From positions 62,001-126,000 of the forward strand of contig NZ_SDSC01000004.1 of the NCBI RefSeq assembly GCF_004117835.1: a stretch of DNA of 64,000 nucleotides, given 5' to 3'. Of this stretch, positions 26,643-36,684 are shown in pieces. Under the pieces are notes generated by a model. That model was not told the origin of the DNA, did no database searches, and saw nothing but the letters and a program-made list of their open reading frames with translations. Each line of letters starts with the position of its first letter. The first letter of the stretch is position 1. Source of the stretch: Macrococcus sp. DPC7161. GTDB taxonomy: Bacteria; Bacillota; Bacilli; Staphylococcales; Staphylococcaceae. The position numbers were made by a program, and so were the translations under genes.

Positions 26643-26682
26643 AAGCTTAAATGTGTAGGTTGCTACATTTTTAAGCTTTTTT
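26643..26682 (+). terminator. Rho-independent terminator of the DinB-family gene
   Basis: Long imperfect stem from AAGCTTAAATGTGTAG to CTACATTTTTAAGCTT, followed by TTTTTT. Confidence 0.8.
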
Positions 26683-26763
26683 ATTATTGTACGTTTATAA
26701 GTATAATTTTGTATTAATTTTTAGTATAATTAAGCAAATCTGTATATACAAAGTAGGTTATTT

Positions 26764-28791
26764 ATGGAAAATTTTATTGTAATGATTAGTTTAATAGTTG
26801 CGGTTATTATTTCAACTATCATACAAAGCTATTTGCCAAAAGTCCCATTAGCATTTATTCAAATCGGGTTAGGGTTGATGATATTTTTAACCCCAATACC
26901 TATCAAACTAGAGTTTGAACCAGAACTCTTTTTAATTGGGATTATTGCACCGCTGTTATTTTTGGAAGGTAACCATGTTTCAAGAATTACTTTGATAAAG
27001 TACTTGAAGCCCATCATATTAATGGCGATGGGGCTTGTATTTATTACGGTTATCGGTCTTGGCTACTTCTCACATGCTTTGATACCTGTGGTACCACTCG
27101 CAGCCTGTTTTGCACTTGCAGCAATTATTTGTCCTACAGATGCGGTTGCAGTCGGTGCGATTGCCAAAGGGAAGAAGTTACCTAAAGGTTTGATGACCAT
27201 TTTAGAAGGTGAAAGCTTACTTAACGATGCTGCAGGTATTTTATGTTTTAATATTGCAGTCTTGGCATTAACAACAGGTGAGTTTAGTGCAGGCAATGCT
27301 GTTTTAAAATTTCTTGAAACGAGTATCGGTGGTGTACTTGTCGGTATCATTATTGGTGTTTTATTTGTTCAAATGCGTATTCGATTGATTCGTGCCGGAT
27401 TTGAAAACGATTATATTTATATATTAATACAGTTGCTGACACCGTTTGTAATTTTTATGATTGCTGAAAGTTTTCATTTTTCGGGTGTTATTTCAGCGGT
27501 AATGGGCGGTATTATCCATGGTATGGAACGAGATCGTATGAGCCAAGCTACGACAAGACTTCAACTAGGTTATGATAATACTTGGGGCTTATTATCGACA
27601 GTTTTAAATGGATTAGTATTCGTTATTTTAGGCTACTTAATTCCAGACGTATCGATTCAAATTTTCCAAGCAGATAAAGGCTTTATGATGTTACTCTTTT
27701 ACACAATCATTATTGCTTTAATCCTATACATCATTCGTTTTTCATGGGTTTATTTGTTATATGATATCTTTTATATTCCTGAAAGTAGGTTTGAGCGTAT
27801 TTTAAACCGTGAAAAAGGGATTGTAGAAATTCGCCCATCACGTTTTAAATATGCACTTGTTGCATCGGTTTGTGGGATTCATGGTACGATTTCAATGGCC
27901 ATTGCATTGACGCTTCCACACATGATACATAATCAAACCTTTGATGCGCGTGATGAACTATTATTTATTTCAGCAGGTATTATTGTAATCAGTTTAGTCG
28001 TCGCTCAACTGGTATTGCCATTTATAACTGAGTCTGAAGAAGAAAAAGAAAAATCATTAATGTCATATAAAGAAGCACGCATTAAAGTAAAAGAATTTGG
28101 CTTAAAGTATATTAATGAAAACACGACAACTGAAAATAATTTGGTTGCAGGGAACTTGTCACATCAATATTCGATGCAGATTAGTTTCATTAAAAATTTA
28201 GATTACAGAAAACAAAATACGAAAGAAATGGATCGATTACAAGCTATAGCGATGAGTTGTGAAATGGAAACACTAGATGATTTGGTTAGTCGCAATGAAA
28301 TTACGGATACACAGTTTAATAACTACGTCCAATATACAGAAAGAACGAGAACTTTCCACAGTGTGAGTAGTTTTAGAAAAATGTTATTTATTATAAAAAT
28401 GAATCGAAGAAGACGAAAAATTTTGCAACAAGTGAATGCATCAAGCTCGTTATCAATTAGAAACAACTTAAAGGAATTAGAAAATATAGCACGCATCGTT
28501 CATTATAATGTTGTGAATCGATTGTCTAAGGAAATGACGAGAGAAAACAGTTTAGAAGTGGCATTAATTTCAGATGGTTATTTAAGTAGGATTGATCAAT
28601 TGAAACGTAATATTCAATCTGAGTCCATTGATGATGAAGAAACAATTTTAGCACTGGATGTTTTAGGTGCTGAGAAGAATTTAGTATATAAGCTTGTGAC
28701 AAATAATAAAATTAGTACAAGTGTCGCTGTAGAATTAAGACAATCATTAAATTACGATGAAATGTTATTGTTAAATGGATATGATCATTAA
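26764..28791 (+). CDS. Na+/H+ antiporter, CPA1 (NhaP/NhaK) family
   Basis: This 675-residue protein has about 12 membrane helices in the first 420 residues with CPA1 features: FLEGNHV, CPTDAVAVGAIAKG, LLNDAAGILCFN (the ion-binding Asp) and a C-terminal helix carrying RGIHGTISMA-like sequence (VCGIHGTISMAIALTLP). A cytoplasmic tail of about 250 residues, rich in charged helices, follows and probably regulates it. It exchanges Na+ (or K+) for protons in pH and salt stress. The ribosome binding site is weak (GTAGG). A perfect bidirectional terminator follows. Confidence 0.88.
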   Translation: MENFIVMISLIVAVIISTIIQSYLPKVPLAFIQIGLGLMIFLTPIPIKLEFEPELFLIGIIAPLLFLEGNHVSRITLIKYLKPIILMAMGLVFITVIGLGYFSHALIPVVPLAACFALAAIICPTDAVAVGAIAKGKKLPKGLMTILEGESLLNDAAGILCFNIAVLALTTGEFSAGNAVLKFLETSIGGVLVGIIIGVLFVQMRIRLIRAGFENDYIYILIQLLTPFVIFMIAESFHFSGVISAVMGGIIHGMERDRMSQATTRLQLGYDNTWGLLSTVLNGLVFVILGYLIPDVSIQIFQADKGFMMLLFYTIIIALILYIIRFSWVYLLYDIFYIPESRFERILNREKGIVEIRPSRFKYALVASVCGIHGTISMAIALTLPHMIHNQTFDARDELLFISAGIIVISLVVAQLVLPFITESEEEKEKSLMSYKEARIKVKEFGLKYINENTTTENNLVAGNLSHQYSMQISFIKNLDYRKQNTKEMDRLQAIAMSCEMETLDDLVSRNEITDTQFNNYVQYTERTRTFHSVSSFRKMLFIIKMNRRRRKILQQVNASSSLSIRNNLKELENIARIVHYNVVNRLSKEMTRENSLEVALISDGYLSRIDQLKRNIQSESIDDEETILALDVLGAEKNLVYKLVTNNKISTSVAVELRQSLNYDEMLLLNGYDH

Positions 28792-28829
28792 AAAAGCATT
28801 GAAACATCCTAGGATGTTTCAATGCTTTT
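28792..28829. terminator. Perfect bidirectional terminator between the antiporter gene and pflA
   Basis: A 38-base perfect palindrome built from AAAAGCATTGAAACATCCT and its complement, with T runs on both sides. Confidence 0.9.
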
Positions 28830-28831
28830 AA

Positions 28832-29584
28832 TTATGATAATGGTGTTTTTCCTTTAAAGTTTACATAGCGATACGCTTGTTCAACTTCCTCATCAGTAGG
28901 GGGTTCCACATCTGTTAATTGATATGGTACACCTAATGCTTGCCACTTATGTACACCTAATTGGTGATAAGGTAATAATTCGAACTTTTCAACATTATCT
29001 AGTGAATTGATGAATTCACCCAATTTTTCTAAGCTTTCTTTGTCATCTGTTAATCCAGGAACAAGAACGTGTCTGATCCAAACAGGTTGCTTTCTTTCTG
29101 ATAACATTTTAGCAAACTTTAAAATGTGTGTATTTGGCTTTCCTGTTAGTTTTAAATGTTTGTCATTATCAATATGTTTAATATCTAACAAGAATAAATC
29201 AGTATATTTTTGAAGTTCATCAAAATGATGCATAAACGCATGTGTATCATTGACACAACCAGCAGAAGTATCAATACAAGTATGAATATCATTTTCTTTT
29301 AATAACCTAAATAATTCTTCTAAGAATGGCAATTGTAGTAATGGTTCGCCACCACTTACTGTAACGCCACCACCAGATGATGCGAAGTAAGGTTTAAATG
29401 GTAAAATTTCTTCTAGCATTTCTTGTGCAGTTACTTCTCTTGATGGTTCACCAATTTCCCACGTATCCGGGTTATGGCAATATAAGCATCTTAAAAGACA
29501 ACCTTGTGTAAAAATAATAAATCTTAATCCTGGGCCATCGACTGTACCAAGACTTTCAACAGAGTGGATATGTCCTTTAATCAT
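28832..29584 (-). CDS. pflA: Pyruvate formate-lyase activating enzyme
   Basis: This 250-residue radical-SAM enzyme makes the glycyl radical on PflB. The cluster motif CLLRCLYC (CxxxCxxC) lies near residue 30, with GTVDGPGLR before it and [16 protein letters not shown] after it. I chose the ATG at 29584, five bases after AGGTGA, matching the usual length; the longer form adds six residues. It lies 94 bases downstream of pflB, separated by a palindromic hairpin, so it is probably expressed by read-through at a lower level. Confidence 0.93.
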   Translation of the reverse strand: MIKGHIHSVESLGTVDGPGLRFIIFTQGCLLRCLYCHNPDTWEIGEPSREVTAQEMLEEILPFKPYFASSGGGVTVSGGEPLLQLPFLEELFRLLKENDIHTCIDTSAGCVNDTHAFMHHFDELQKYTDLFLLDIKHIDNDKHLKLTGKPNTHILKFAKMLSERKQPVWIRHVLVPGLTDDKESLEKLGEFINSLDNVEKFELLPYHQLGVHKWQALGVPYQLTDVEPPTDEEVEQAYRYVNFKGKTPLS

Positions 29585-29603
29585 AATTTCACCTAATTTC
29601 ATT

Positions 29604-29639
29604 TAAAAAATAATACCAAGGTGCATGCACCTTGGTATT
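29604..29639 (-). terminator. Partial terminator between pflB and pflA
   Basis: Perfect palindrome AATACCAAGGTGCA / TGCACCTTGGTATT followed on the minus strand by ATTTTTTAA. It lies between pflB and pflA on their transcript and would lower pflA relative to pflB. Confidence 0.75.
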
Positions 29640-29678
29640 TAATTATAACTTATTTATACTTTTATGACTTGATTTTAA

Positions 29679-31928
29679 TTACATTTTTTCGTGGAATGTT
29701 CTGTTAATAACATCTAATTGTTGTTCGCGAGTTAATTTGATGAAGTTAACAGCATAACCAGATACACGGATTGTTAATTGTGGATATTGTTCTGGATGTT
29801 CCATTGCATCAAGTAAAGTTTCACGGTTAAATACGTTGATGTTTAAGTGATGACCTGCTTGAGTTGCATAGCCATCTAAAATACCTACTAAGTTACGTTC
29901 TTGAGCTTCTGCTTCTTTACCTAATGATTTAGGTACGATTGAGAATGTATTTGAAATTCCATCTTTACAGCAGTCATATGGTAATTTAGCTACTGATGAT
30001 AATGATGCAAGCGCACCTTTAGTGTCGCGTCCGTGCATTGGGTTTGCACCAGGTGCAAATGGTTCACCAGCTTTACGTCCATCAGGTGTGTTACCTGTTT
30101 TCTTACCGTATACTACGTTTGAAGTGATTGTTAATACACTCATTGTATGTTCAGAATCACGGTAAGTTTTATGTTTACGTAATTTAGTCATAAATGATTC
30201 TACTAATTCAACAGCGATATCATCTACACGTGGATCGTTGTTACCGTATTTAGGGAATTCGCCTTCAGTTTCAAAATCCACTACTAAACCTTCTTCGTTA
30301 CGAACAGGTTTAACTGTAGCATATTTGATTGCTGATAATGAGTCAGCAGCTACTGATAAACCAGCGATACCTGTTGCCATTGTACGGATGATTTCAGTGT
30401 CATGTAATGCCATTTCGATTCTTTCATAGCTGTATTTATCATGCATGTAGTGAATGACATTTAATGAGTTGATGTAAACACCAGCTAACCAATCCATCAT
30501 TGTATCTAATTGTTTGTAAACAGTGTCATAATCTAATACTTCGTCAGTGATTGGTGCGAAGTTTGGTCCAACTTGTGCACCTGATTTTTCATCTTTACCA
30601 CCGTTGATAGCATATAATAATGTTTTTGCTAAGTTTGCACGAGCGCCGAAGAATTGCATTTGTTTACCAATTTTCATTGCACTTACACAACATGCGATAC
30701 CGTAGTCGTCTCCATAGCTTTCACGCATTAAATCATCGTTTTCATATTGCACTGAGCTTGTTTTAATACTCATTTTTGCACAGTATGTTTTGAAGTTTTC
30801 AGGTAACATTGTAGACCATAAAACTGTTAAGTTTGGCTCTGGAGCTGGTCCTAAGTTATCTAATGAATGTAAGAAACGGAATGAGTTTTTAGTTACTAAT
30901 GGTTTACCATTAATACCAACACCACCGATTGATTCAGTTACCCAAGTTGGATCACCTGAGAATAATTCATTGTAATCTGGTGTACGAGCAAATTTAACTA
31001 AACGTAATTTCATGATGAAGTGGTCAATGATTTCTTGAACTTCGATTTCAGTGATTGTACCTGCTTTTAAGTCACGTTCAGCATAAATATCTAAGAATGT
31101 AGATACACGACCTAAACTCATTGCAGCACCGTTTTGTTCTTTAATTGCTGCTAAGTAAGCTAAGTAAGTCCATTGAACTGCTTCTTTAAAGTTTTCAGCT
31201 GGACGGCTTAAATCGAATCCGTAAATGTTTCCTAATTCTTTTAATTCATTTAATGCTCTGTATTGTTCAGAAACTTCTTCACGTAAGCGAATAACGTCTT
31301 CTGACATTGTTGTTGAAATGTTATGGAAGTCTTTTAATTTTTGTTCCATTAAGAAATCTACACCGTATAAAGCAACACGACGATAGTCACCGATAATACG
31401 TCCACGACCGTAAGCATCTGGAAGACCAGTGATAACCCCAGCTTTACGACAAGCTAACATTTCTTTTGAGTAAGCATCGAATACACCTTGGTTATGTGTT
31501 TTTCTGTAATCAGTAAAGATGCGTTCTGTTTCTTTATCTAACTCATAACCATAAGATTCACAAGCAGCTTTTGCCATACGGATACCACCGAATGGTTGCA
31601 TAGAACGTTTGAATGGTTTTTCAGTTTGAACACCAACGATTGTTTCTTTATCTTTGTCTAAATAGCCTGCAGCGTGAGAAGTGATTGTTGATACAACTTT
31701 TGTATCCATATCCCACATACCGCCACGTTCACGTTCTTCTTTAGATAATTGCATTACTTGATCCCATAATGCTTTTGTGTTTTCTGTAGCTGGTGCTAAG
31801 AATTCGTCGTTACCTTCGTATAATGTATAGTTTAATTGGATAAATTCACGAACGTCCACACGACGATTCCATTTTCCTGTTTTAAATCCTGCCCAAGCAT
31901 TCGTTTTTTTAGTTTCTTCTTTAAACAT
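29679..31928 (-). CDS. pflB: Formate C-acetyltransferase (pyruvate formate-lyase)
   Basis: This 749-residue glycyl-radical enzyme converts pyruvate and CoA to acetyl-CoA and formate in anaerobic growth. The catalytic cysteine pair is in [10 protein letters not shown] and the glycyl-radical site in RVSGYAVNF near the C-terminus. The ATG at 31928 sits behind GGAGGG; the upstream in-frame start is not needed and would extend the protein by 11 residues. A Rex-like operator overlaps the transcription start, which fits redox control of fermentation in staphylococci. Confidence 0.96.
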   Translation of the reverse strand: MFKEETKKTNAWAGFKTGKWNRRVDVREFIQLNYTLYEGNDEFLAPATENTKALWDQVMQLSKEERERGGMWDMDTKVVSTITSHAAGYLDKDKETIVGVQTEKPFKRSMQPFGGIRMAKAACESYGYELDKETERIFTDYRKTHNQGVFDAYSKEMLACRKAGVITGLPDAYGRGRIIGDYRRVALYGVDFLMEQKLKDFHNISTTMSEDVIRLREEVSEQYRALNELKELGNIYGFDLSRPAENFKEAVQWTYLAYLAAIKEQNGAAMSLGRVSTFLDIYAERDLKAGTITEIEVQEIIDHFIMKLRLVKFARTPDYNELFSGDPTWVTESIGGVGINGKPLVTKNSFRFLHSLDNLGPAPEPNLTVLWSTMLPENFKTYCAKMSIKTSSVQYENDDLMRESYGDDYGIACCVSAMKIGKQMQFFGARANLAKTLLYAINGGKDEKSGAQVGPNFAPITDEVLDYDTVYKQLDTMMDWLAGVYINSLNVIHYMHDKYSYERIEMALHDTEIIRTMATGIAGLSVAADSLSAIKYATVKPVRNEEGLVVDFETEGEFPKYGNNDPRVDDIAVELVESFMTKLRKHKTYRDSEHTMSVLTITSNVVYGKKTGNTPDGRKAGEPFAPGANPMHGRDTKGALASLSSVAKLPYDCCKDGISNTFSIVPKSLGKEAEAQERNLVGILDGYATQAGHHLNINVFNRETLLDAMEHPEQYPQLTIRVSGYAVNFIKLTREQQLDVINRTFHEKM

Positions 31929-31953
31929 AATTTTTCCCTCCAAGGAATTTTTA

Positions 31954-31981
31954 TTGTTCATTATTTCACAATCTTATTATA
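31954..31981 (-). promoter_or_regulatory. Rex-type operator next to the pflB -10 box
   Basis: On the minus strand TATAAT (31976-31981) is followed four bases later by TTGTGAAATAATGAACAA (31954-31971). This matches 16 of 18 bases of the Rex site as I remember it for S. aureus (TTGTGA-N6-TCACAA). Rex repressor leaves such sites when NADH rises, and S. aureus pflBA is a known target. Confidence 0.7.
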
Positions 31982-32174
31982 TCAAATGTACAGAAAAGCG
32001 TATTCTTTTTTTAAAAAATAAAGTGTCAAAATTAAAAATGTAGTATTATCAAGCATTTTACTGTAATAGTACAGGCGTAAAAATGCGCGATATTTATATA
32101 ACAGTTTCATTGTAACAGTAATTGACTTCCTTATTCAAACAATCCTATGTAAAATGAGTAAGGGAGTGAAAACG

Positions 32175-32651
32175 ATGGAGCTTCAGTATTTATATAAAAA
32201 TAATGATAAAGTCATTAAGCAAATCGCACATATCCACGAGCATATCCCTTATCAGTATGATCAAAATTATGAAACGAATGCTTTAGAAATTGCACTTAGA
32301 ATTGAAAGTATGAAATTATTATTAGCATACAACGATGAGATTTTCTATGTTACGGATGGCGATGATAATGAACATGCACCAAGGATTATTGCATATATTT
32401 GGTATACGATTGATTGTAATAAAAATGAGACATTCATTTATATTAAATCGACGTATGTTCATCCAGATTATCGTCAACAAGGATATGCAACCCTGTTAAA
32501 AGACAGCGTTAAAAATGTTGCAATACAAAAAGGGATTAATAGAATAGAAAGTAAAGTGCATAAAAATAATATAAGCATGCGACAATTAAATTTAAAATTA
32601 GGGTATAAAATAAAAGATAACATTATGTACTTAGAGGTGCCTCATGATTAG
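32175..32651 (+). CDS. GNAT-family N-acetyltransferase
   Basis: This is a 158-residue GCN5-like acetyltransferase with the acetyl-CoA segment VHPDYRQQGYATLLKDSVKNVA and a C-terminal MRQLNLKLGYK pattern. The ATG at 32175 is eight bases after AAGGGAG; the upstream in-frame ATG at 32154 has no proper site. It overlaps the corA start by eight bases, so the two are co-expressed. The acceptor is unknown. Confidence 0.8.
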   Translation: MELQYLYKNNDKVIKQIAHIHEHIPYQYDQNYETNALEIALRIESMKLLLAYNDEIFYVTDGDDNEHAPRIIAYIWYTIDCNKNETFIYIKSTYVHPDYRQQGYATLLKDSVKNVAIQKGINRIESKVHKNNISMRQLNLKLGYKIKDNIMYLEVPHD

Positions 32652-33591
32652 AACAATGTATATAGATGAAGAAAATAAAATTCATCAATGCCATACTCCA
32701 CACGAGATGGAAATTCATCCTAAATTATTATGGGTGGATATGTCAGAACCAACACTAGATGAAAATTTATTATTAAGTCAGTATTTTCAATTTCATCCTT
32801 TATCGATCGAAGATGCGACAAGTGTGAGACAAAGACCAAAATTTAAAGAGTATGAAGATTATTTATTTTTCGTCTTTCACGCTATTGACTTAACGACAAT
32901 GAAACCAGAAGAAATAGATGTGTTTATAAACGATAATATGATCGTGACGTATCATAAAGAGAATTCTGAAGAGGTTGATAAAGTTTGGGGACAAATTCCT
33001 TATTCAAAAGCCGCTGAAAAGTTAACGACAAAAGATATCATGTATCGTATTTTAGATGGGATTGTCGATAATTATTTTCCGTTCGTATATGATCTTGAAG
33101 ATAAAGTGTTCTCGTTTGAAGATCGTCATTCGGTGAACATTTCTACTGAAGAGTTGATAGAAGAAACCTTTGATTTAAGAGAGGATTTACTATTAATCCG
33201 AAGAACGGTATTACCGATGAAAGAATTGGTTTATCGTTTGTTAGAAGGTAAGTTATTTATTATCAGTAAGAAGCAACGATTGTATTTGCATCATATTAAT
33301 GACCATTTAATCAAACAGGCAGAAATGATTGAGTCTTCAAGAGAGATGACTTCTGATATAAGAGACAACTATATTTCATTAAACTCATTTAAAATGAATA
33401 ATATTATGAAAATCTTAACGATTTATTCTGTCATATTTATGCCATTGACATTAATAGTAGGGATTTACGGAATGAACTTTGATTTCATGCCTGAGTTACA
33501 TATGAAATATGGTTATCTTGCAGTATGGATTGTGATGATTGGCATCACAGTCGGTATGATTTATTATTTCAAATTAAAAAGGTGGTTTTAA
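32644..33591 (+). CDS. corA: Magnesium/cobalt transporter CorA
   Basis: This 315-residue CorA-type ion channel has a long cytoplasmic domain and two C-terminal membrane helices. The first ends in the selectivity motif YGMNF (in VGIYGMNFDFMPE) and the second is followed by LKRWF. It imports Mg2+ (and possibly Co2+/Ni2+) as a pentamer. It is the second gene after an acetyltransferase. Its end overlaps the convergent cupin gene by four bases. Confidence 0.92.
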   Translation: MIRTMYIDEENKIHQCHTPHEMEIHPKLLWVDMSEPTLDENLLLSQYFQFHPLSIEDATSVRQRPKFKEYEDYLFFVFHAIDLTTMKPEEIDVFINDNMIVTYHKENSEEVDKVWGQIPYSKAAEKLTTKDIMYRILDGIVDNYFPFVYDLEDKVFSFEDRHSVNISTEELIEETFDLREDLLLIRRTVLPMKELVYRLLEGKLFIISKKQRLYLHHINDHLIKQAEMIESSREMTSDIRDNYISLNSFKMNNIMKILTIYSVIFMPLTLIVGIYGMNFDFMPELHMKYGYLAVWIVMIGITVGMIYYFKLKRWF

Positions 33592-33597
33592 CCACCT
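33576..33597 (-). terminator. Terminator of the cupin gene, embedded in the corA 3' end
   Basis: Palindrome AGGTGG / CCACCT around TTTTAA. On the minus strand it is followed by TTTTTAA. The two stop codons lie in its loop. Confidence 0.5.
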
Positions 33598-34094
33598 TGA
33601 ACGGTATTACAATGATATAAGTTATGCCATTCTTTAAACATCGGACCTTGTGTATTGTACACAGGGTCTGTTTTTGGTAACGGCACACTGTTGATTTCTG
33701 AATTCACTTTGCTGAGATCATTAATAGACGTTTCTATTTTTACGTCCACTTGTTCAGGATAACTTAAAGCAACTTTAAAATCTTTAGTCGATTCTAGTAA
33801 ACGGTGCCCATAACCTGCAGGTAACAATAAAACTTGTCCTTGAGTTATTTTTTGTTTTTGACCGGATTCACCACCAATCATTAATGTAGCCTCGCCGCTT
33901 AAAACACCGATGGCTTCATGGGTATTTGGGTGATAATGATGATAATCAAAAACAGAACTCTCGAACAATATTTTCCATCCTGCTTGTTTAAATTGTGATT
34001 TCACATCAACAGTTTCTTTATAAACGATAGCTGGTAATATCATATGATTCGGTGTTGATTTTGATACGGGTGCGTGTATGATTGAATATTGCAT
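33588..34094 (-). CDS. Cupin-domain protein (YjlB-like)
   Basis: This 168-residue small cupin has the metal-binding pattern FDYHHYHPNTHEAIGVLSGEATLMIGG and the second cupin motif VLLLPAGYGHRLL. The histidine-rich first motif fits a metal-dependent enzyme or sensor; the substrate is unknown. The start at 34094 has AAGGAGGGA upstream. It is a single gene convergent with corA. Confidence 0.75.
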   Translation of the reverse strand: MQYSIIHAPVSKSTPNHMILPAIVYKETVDVKSQFKQAGWKILFESSVFDYHHYHPNTHEAIGVLSGEATLMIGGESGQKQKITQGQVLLLPAGYGHRLLESTKDFKVALSYPEQVDVKIETSINDLSKVNSEINSVPLPKTDPVYNTQGPMFKEWHNLYHCNTVQGG

Positions 34095-34215
34095 AACATC
34101 CCTCCTTCCTTCATTTTATATAAATCTGAATATGGATGCATCCAATGTGTTTTTAGCAAACAAATGTGGTGGAATATGTTAAACTGTTACTAAGTATAAT
34201 TAAGGTGGGATAACA

Positions 34216-35115
34216 TTGAAAAAAGTATTCATTTCAATGGCAACAGCAAGTTTATTGCTTACAGCATGTGGCTCTGATGAACAAGATGCGAAATTAACAA
34301 AAGAAATTGACGCATTAAAAAAAGAAAAAGCGCAACTTGATAAAGATTATGATGCATTGAAAAAAGAAAATAAAAAAATAAAAGAAGATTTAGATAAAAA
34401 GAAATCTGACCTTGATGATGAGAATAAAAAACGTCAAAAAGCATTAGAAAAAGAAGTTGAAAAAGAGCAAAAAGAGAAACTTGAAAAAGAAAAAGCATTA
34501 AAAAAACAAAAAGAAGATGAAGAAAAAGAACGTTTGAAAGATAAAAAGGCAAAAGAAAAGGACATTTTAGAAGCAACAAAGCAAAAAGAAATGCCAAATA
34601 CCATTGCTTCATCAACTAACGGAGAAACATCACTTGTATACACGAAAAATGATGTACCTATTTCATTAAATGATGCAGGTATGAAAGTTGAGATTGATAA
34701 GTTACAAATTTTTAAAGTAACGAAGATGCCTAAAGGACAAGTATTATTGTTTGATGGTGCGACAACTGGTTATGTCGTTTTATATCAAGTAAGAACAGAA
34801 AACACAACGAATGAAACGTTATATTACAACAACAACACAAAATTTACAGCGGGTAACCATTCGGTATTTTCAGATTTTGCTTCTTTTATTAAACCAGAGA
34901 TGCACGAATCAGAAATGAAGACAACGAAAAATAATTACAATGCATATGCACCAAAAGAAAGTACTATCAGCTATAAATCTATCGCGATTAGCGAAGCGGA
35001 TTATAAGTTATTAAAGAATAAAAAAGCTTCACTTGTTATACAAGGCGGCATTTCTAAATCAAAAACATTTGATAACCAATCACAAACAACATCAAAACCA
35101 TTTACATTTGATTAA
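34216..35115 (+). CDS. Lipoprotein with coiled coil and DUF5068-like C-terminal domain
   Basis: This 299-residue surface lipoprotein has a signal peptide ending in LLTAC, giving Cys18 as the lipidated residue. Residues 25-130 are a highly charged coiled coil of K and E. The C-terminal 160 residues (SLVYTKNDVPISLNDAGMK onward) resemble DUF5068/DUF4352-type domains of Firmicute lipoproteins. The start is TTG, with AAGGTGG upstream. It is likely cotranscribed with the next lipoprotein 30 bases downstream and with the M6 protease after it. The role is unknown. Confidence 0.75.
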   Translation: MKKVFISMATASLLLTACGSDEQDAKLTKEIDALKKEKAQLDKDYDALKKENKKIKEDLDKKKSDLDDENKKRQKALEKEVEKEQKEKLEKEKALKKQKEDEEKERLKDKKAKEKDILEATKQKEMPNTIASSTNGETSLVYTKNDVPISLNDAGMKVEIDKLQIFKVTKMPKGQVLLFDGATTGYVVLYQVRTENTTNETLYYNNNTKFTAGNHSVFSDFASFIKPEMHESEMKTTKNNYNAYAPKESTISYKSIAISEADYKLLKNKKASLVIQGGISKSKTFDNQSQTTSKPFTFD

Positions 35116-35145
35116 GTATAGTGATCAAATTGAAAGGACATACTA

Positions 35146-36684
35146 TTGAAACGATTATTAATATTAGGACTAAGCAGTTTACTATTAGCCAGTTGCGCGC
35201 CACAAGTTTCTAAACTTGCCTCAGAACCGAATGCCGAGGCGGATGTTTTATTTGACGCGAGCCACGGAGAAACAGCCGGGGAAGCGGATTGGGTCATCGA
35301 TGGCGGATTTTCTAGTTTTGCAGATATGATTCAAAAGATTGATTTAAAGGTTACATCAACAAAGTATGAAGATGAGATTACGTATGACAAACTCAAAAAC
35401 TATAAAGTATTTGTCATGCCAGAACCGAATATACCTATGAAATCTAGTGAACAAGAGGCGTTGGTGAAATACGTAAAAGCTGGTGGCAGTGTGATGATGA
35501 TTAGTGACCATTACAATGCAGACCGAAATTTAAATCGATTTGACGCTTCTGAAGTATTTAACGGATATCGTCGAGGCGCATTTGATGACATCACAAAAGG
35601 GATGAAGCAAGACGAAAAGGCTTCATCTCGAATGCAAGGTGTTACATCAAGCGACTTTTTAAATGACAACTTTGGTGTGAGATTCAGATACAATGCATTG
35701 AATAATGTTAAAATTCAAACGAACCAAAGTGATAATGCGTTTGGCCTTTTAGATGGTGTTAAACAAGTCAATATGCATGCGGGTGCAACAATAGCTATTA
35801 CCAACCCAGATATTGCAAAAGGTATTATATATCCAGGTAAATTATCACAAAAAGATAAATGGCCTCATGCTGTAGATCAAGGCGTTTATAGCCAAGGTGG
35901 AACAGATGAAGGCGCTTTTGTTGCAATCAGTAAAGTAGGCAAAGGGAAAGCAGTTTTCATTGGTGATTCATCTATGATTGAAGATGATACACCTAAATAT
36001 AAACGTGAAGATAATGGACAAACCAAAAACACTTACGATGGATTTAATGAAGCCAATCATAAACAATTATTAAATAATTTAATGAAGTGGTTAAGTAAGC
36101 AAGAAGATTATACGTCATTTAAAGGTAAAGTAAGCTTAAGTGAAAAAACATCATTACTTTCAATGGAATCACCACAAAACTCAACTGAACCGAAACATGA
36201 GCCATGGGGAACACCATCAAGTCATTATAAATGGTATGATCAAGCGACGTTTGCTAGCGGTAGTTTCGGTAAAGGATCTAAAATACCGAATGCGACGAGT
36301 ACAAAGCAATCCAATAACATAAATAGCAACACTAAAGGTAATAGTAACAATCAAAGTAGCAGTAATCATAATAGTAATAATTCTGGTACTCATCAAGATT
36401 TAGACGTTCAAATAAATCTAAATCATCCATACATAAAGATTGATGTATTATCTCAAAAAGCATTAGATGATATACATGTTGAAATATTTAGTAATGGGCA
36501 ACAAGTAGGCTTATTTGATGGTAATCCACCAGGACCATCTAGAAGTTACGATATGAGAAAAAATGGCGATACATACAAAGTGTATTTCAACGGTAAAATT
36601 GCAAGAGAAGCTGATCAAACCATAACTGTAGTTGTAAAATCTGGTGATAATATTTTAGAAGAAAAAGAAATGCAGGTGAATTAA
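35146..36684 (+). CDS. Lipoprotein with GATase/ThuA-like N-terminal domain
   Basis: This 512-residue lipoprotein has a lipobox LLLASC, lipidated at Cys17. The N-terminal 300 residues include FVMPEPNIPMKSSEQEALVKYVKAGGSVMMISDHYNADRN, which looks like a class-I glutamine-amidotransferase/ThuA/DUF4350 fold. A low-complexity N/S-rich linker (about residues 390-425) and a beta-rich C-terminal domain follow. TTG is the only reasonable start. Its stop abuts the next gene's TTG, so it is translationally coupled to the M6 protease and may act with it. The precise function is unknown. Confidence 0.6.
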   Translation: MKRLLILGLSSLLLASCAPQVSKLASEPNAEADVLFDASHGETAGEADWVIDGGFSSFADMIQKIDLKVTSTKYEDEITYDKLKNYKVFVMPEPNIPMKSSEQEALVKYVKAGGSVMMISDHYNADRNLNRFDASEVFNGYRRGAFDDITKGMKQDEKASSRMQGVTSSDFLNDNFGVRFRYNALNNVKIQTNQSDNAFGLLDGVKQVNMHAGATIAITNPDIAKGIIYPGKLSQKDKWPHAVDQGVYSQGGTDEGAFVAISKVGKGKAVFIGDSSMIEDDTPKYKREDNGQTKNTYDGFNEANHKQLLNNLMKWLSKQEDYTSFKGKVSLSEKTSLLSMESPQNSTEPKHEPWGTPSSHYKWYDQATFASGSFGKGSKIPNATSTKQSNNINSNTKGNSNNQSSSNHNSNNSGTHQDLDVQINLNHPYIKIDVLSQKALDDIHVEIFSNGQQVGLFDGNPPGPSRSYDMRKNGDTYKVYFNGKIAREADQTITVVVKSGDNILEEKEMQVN

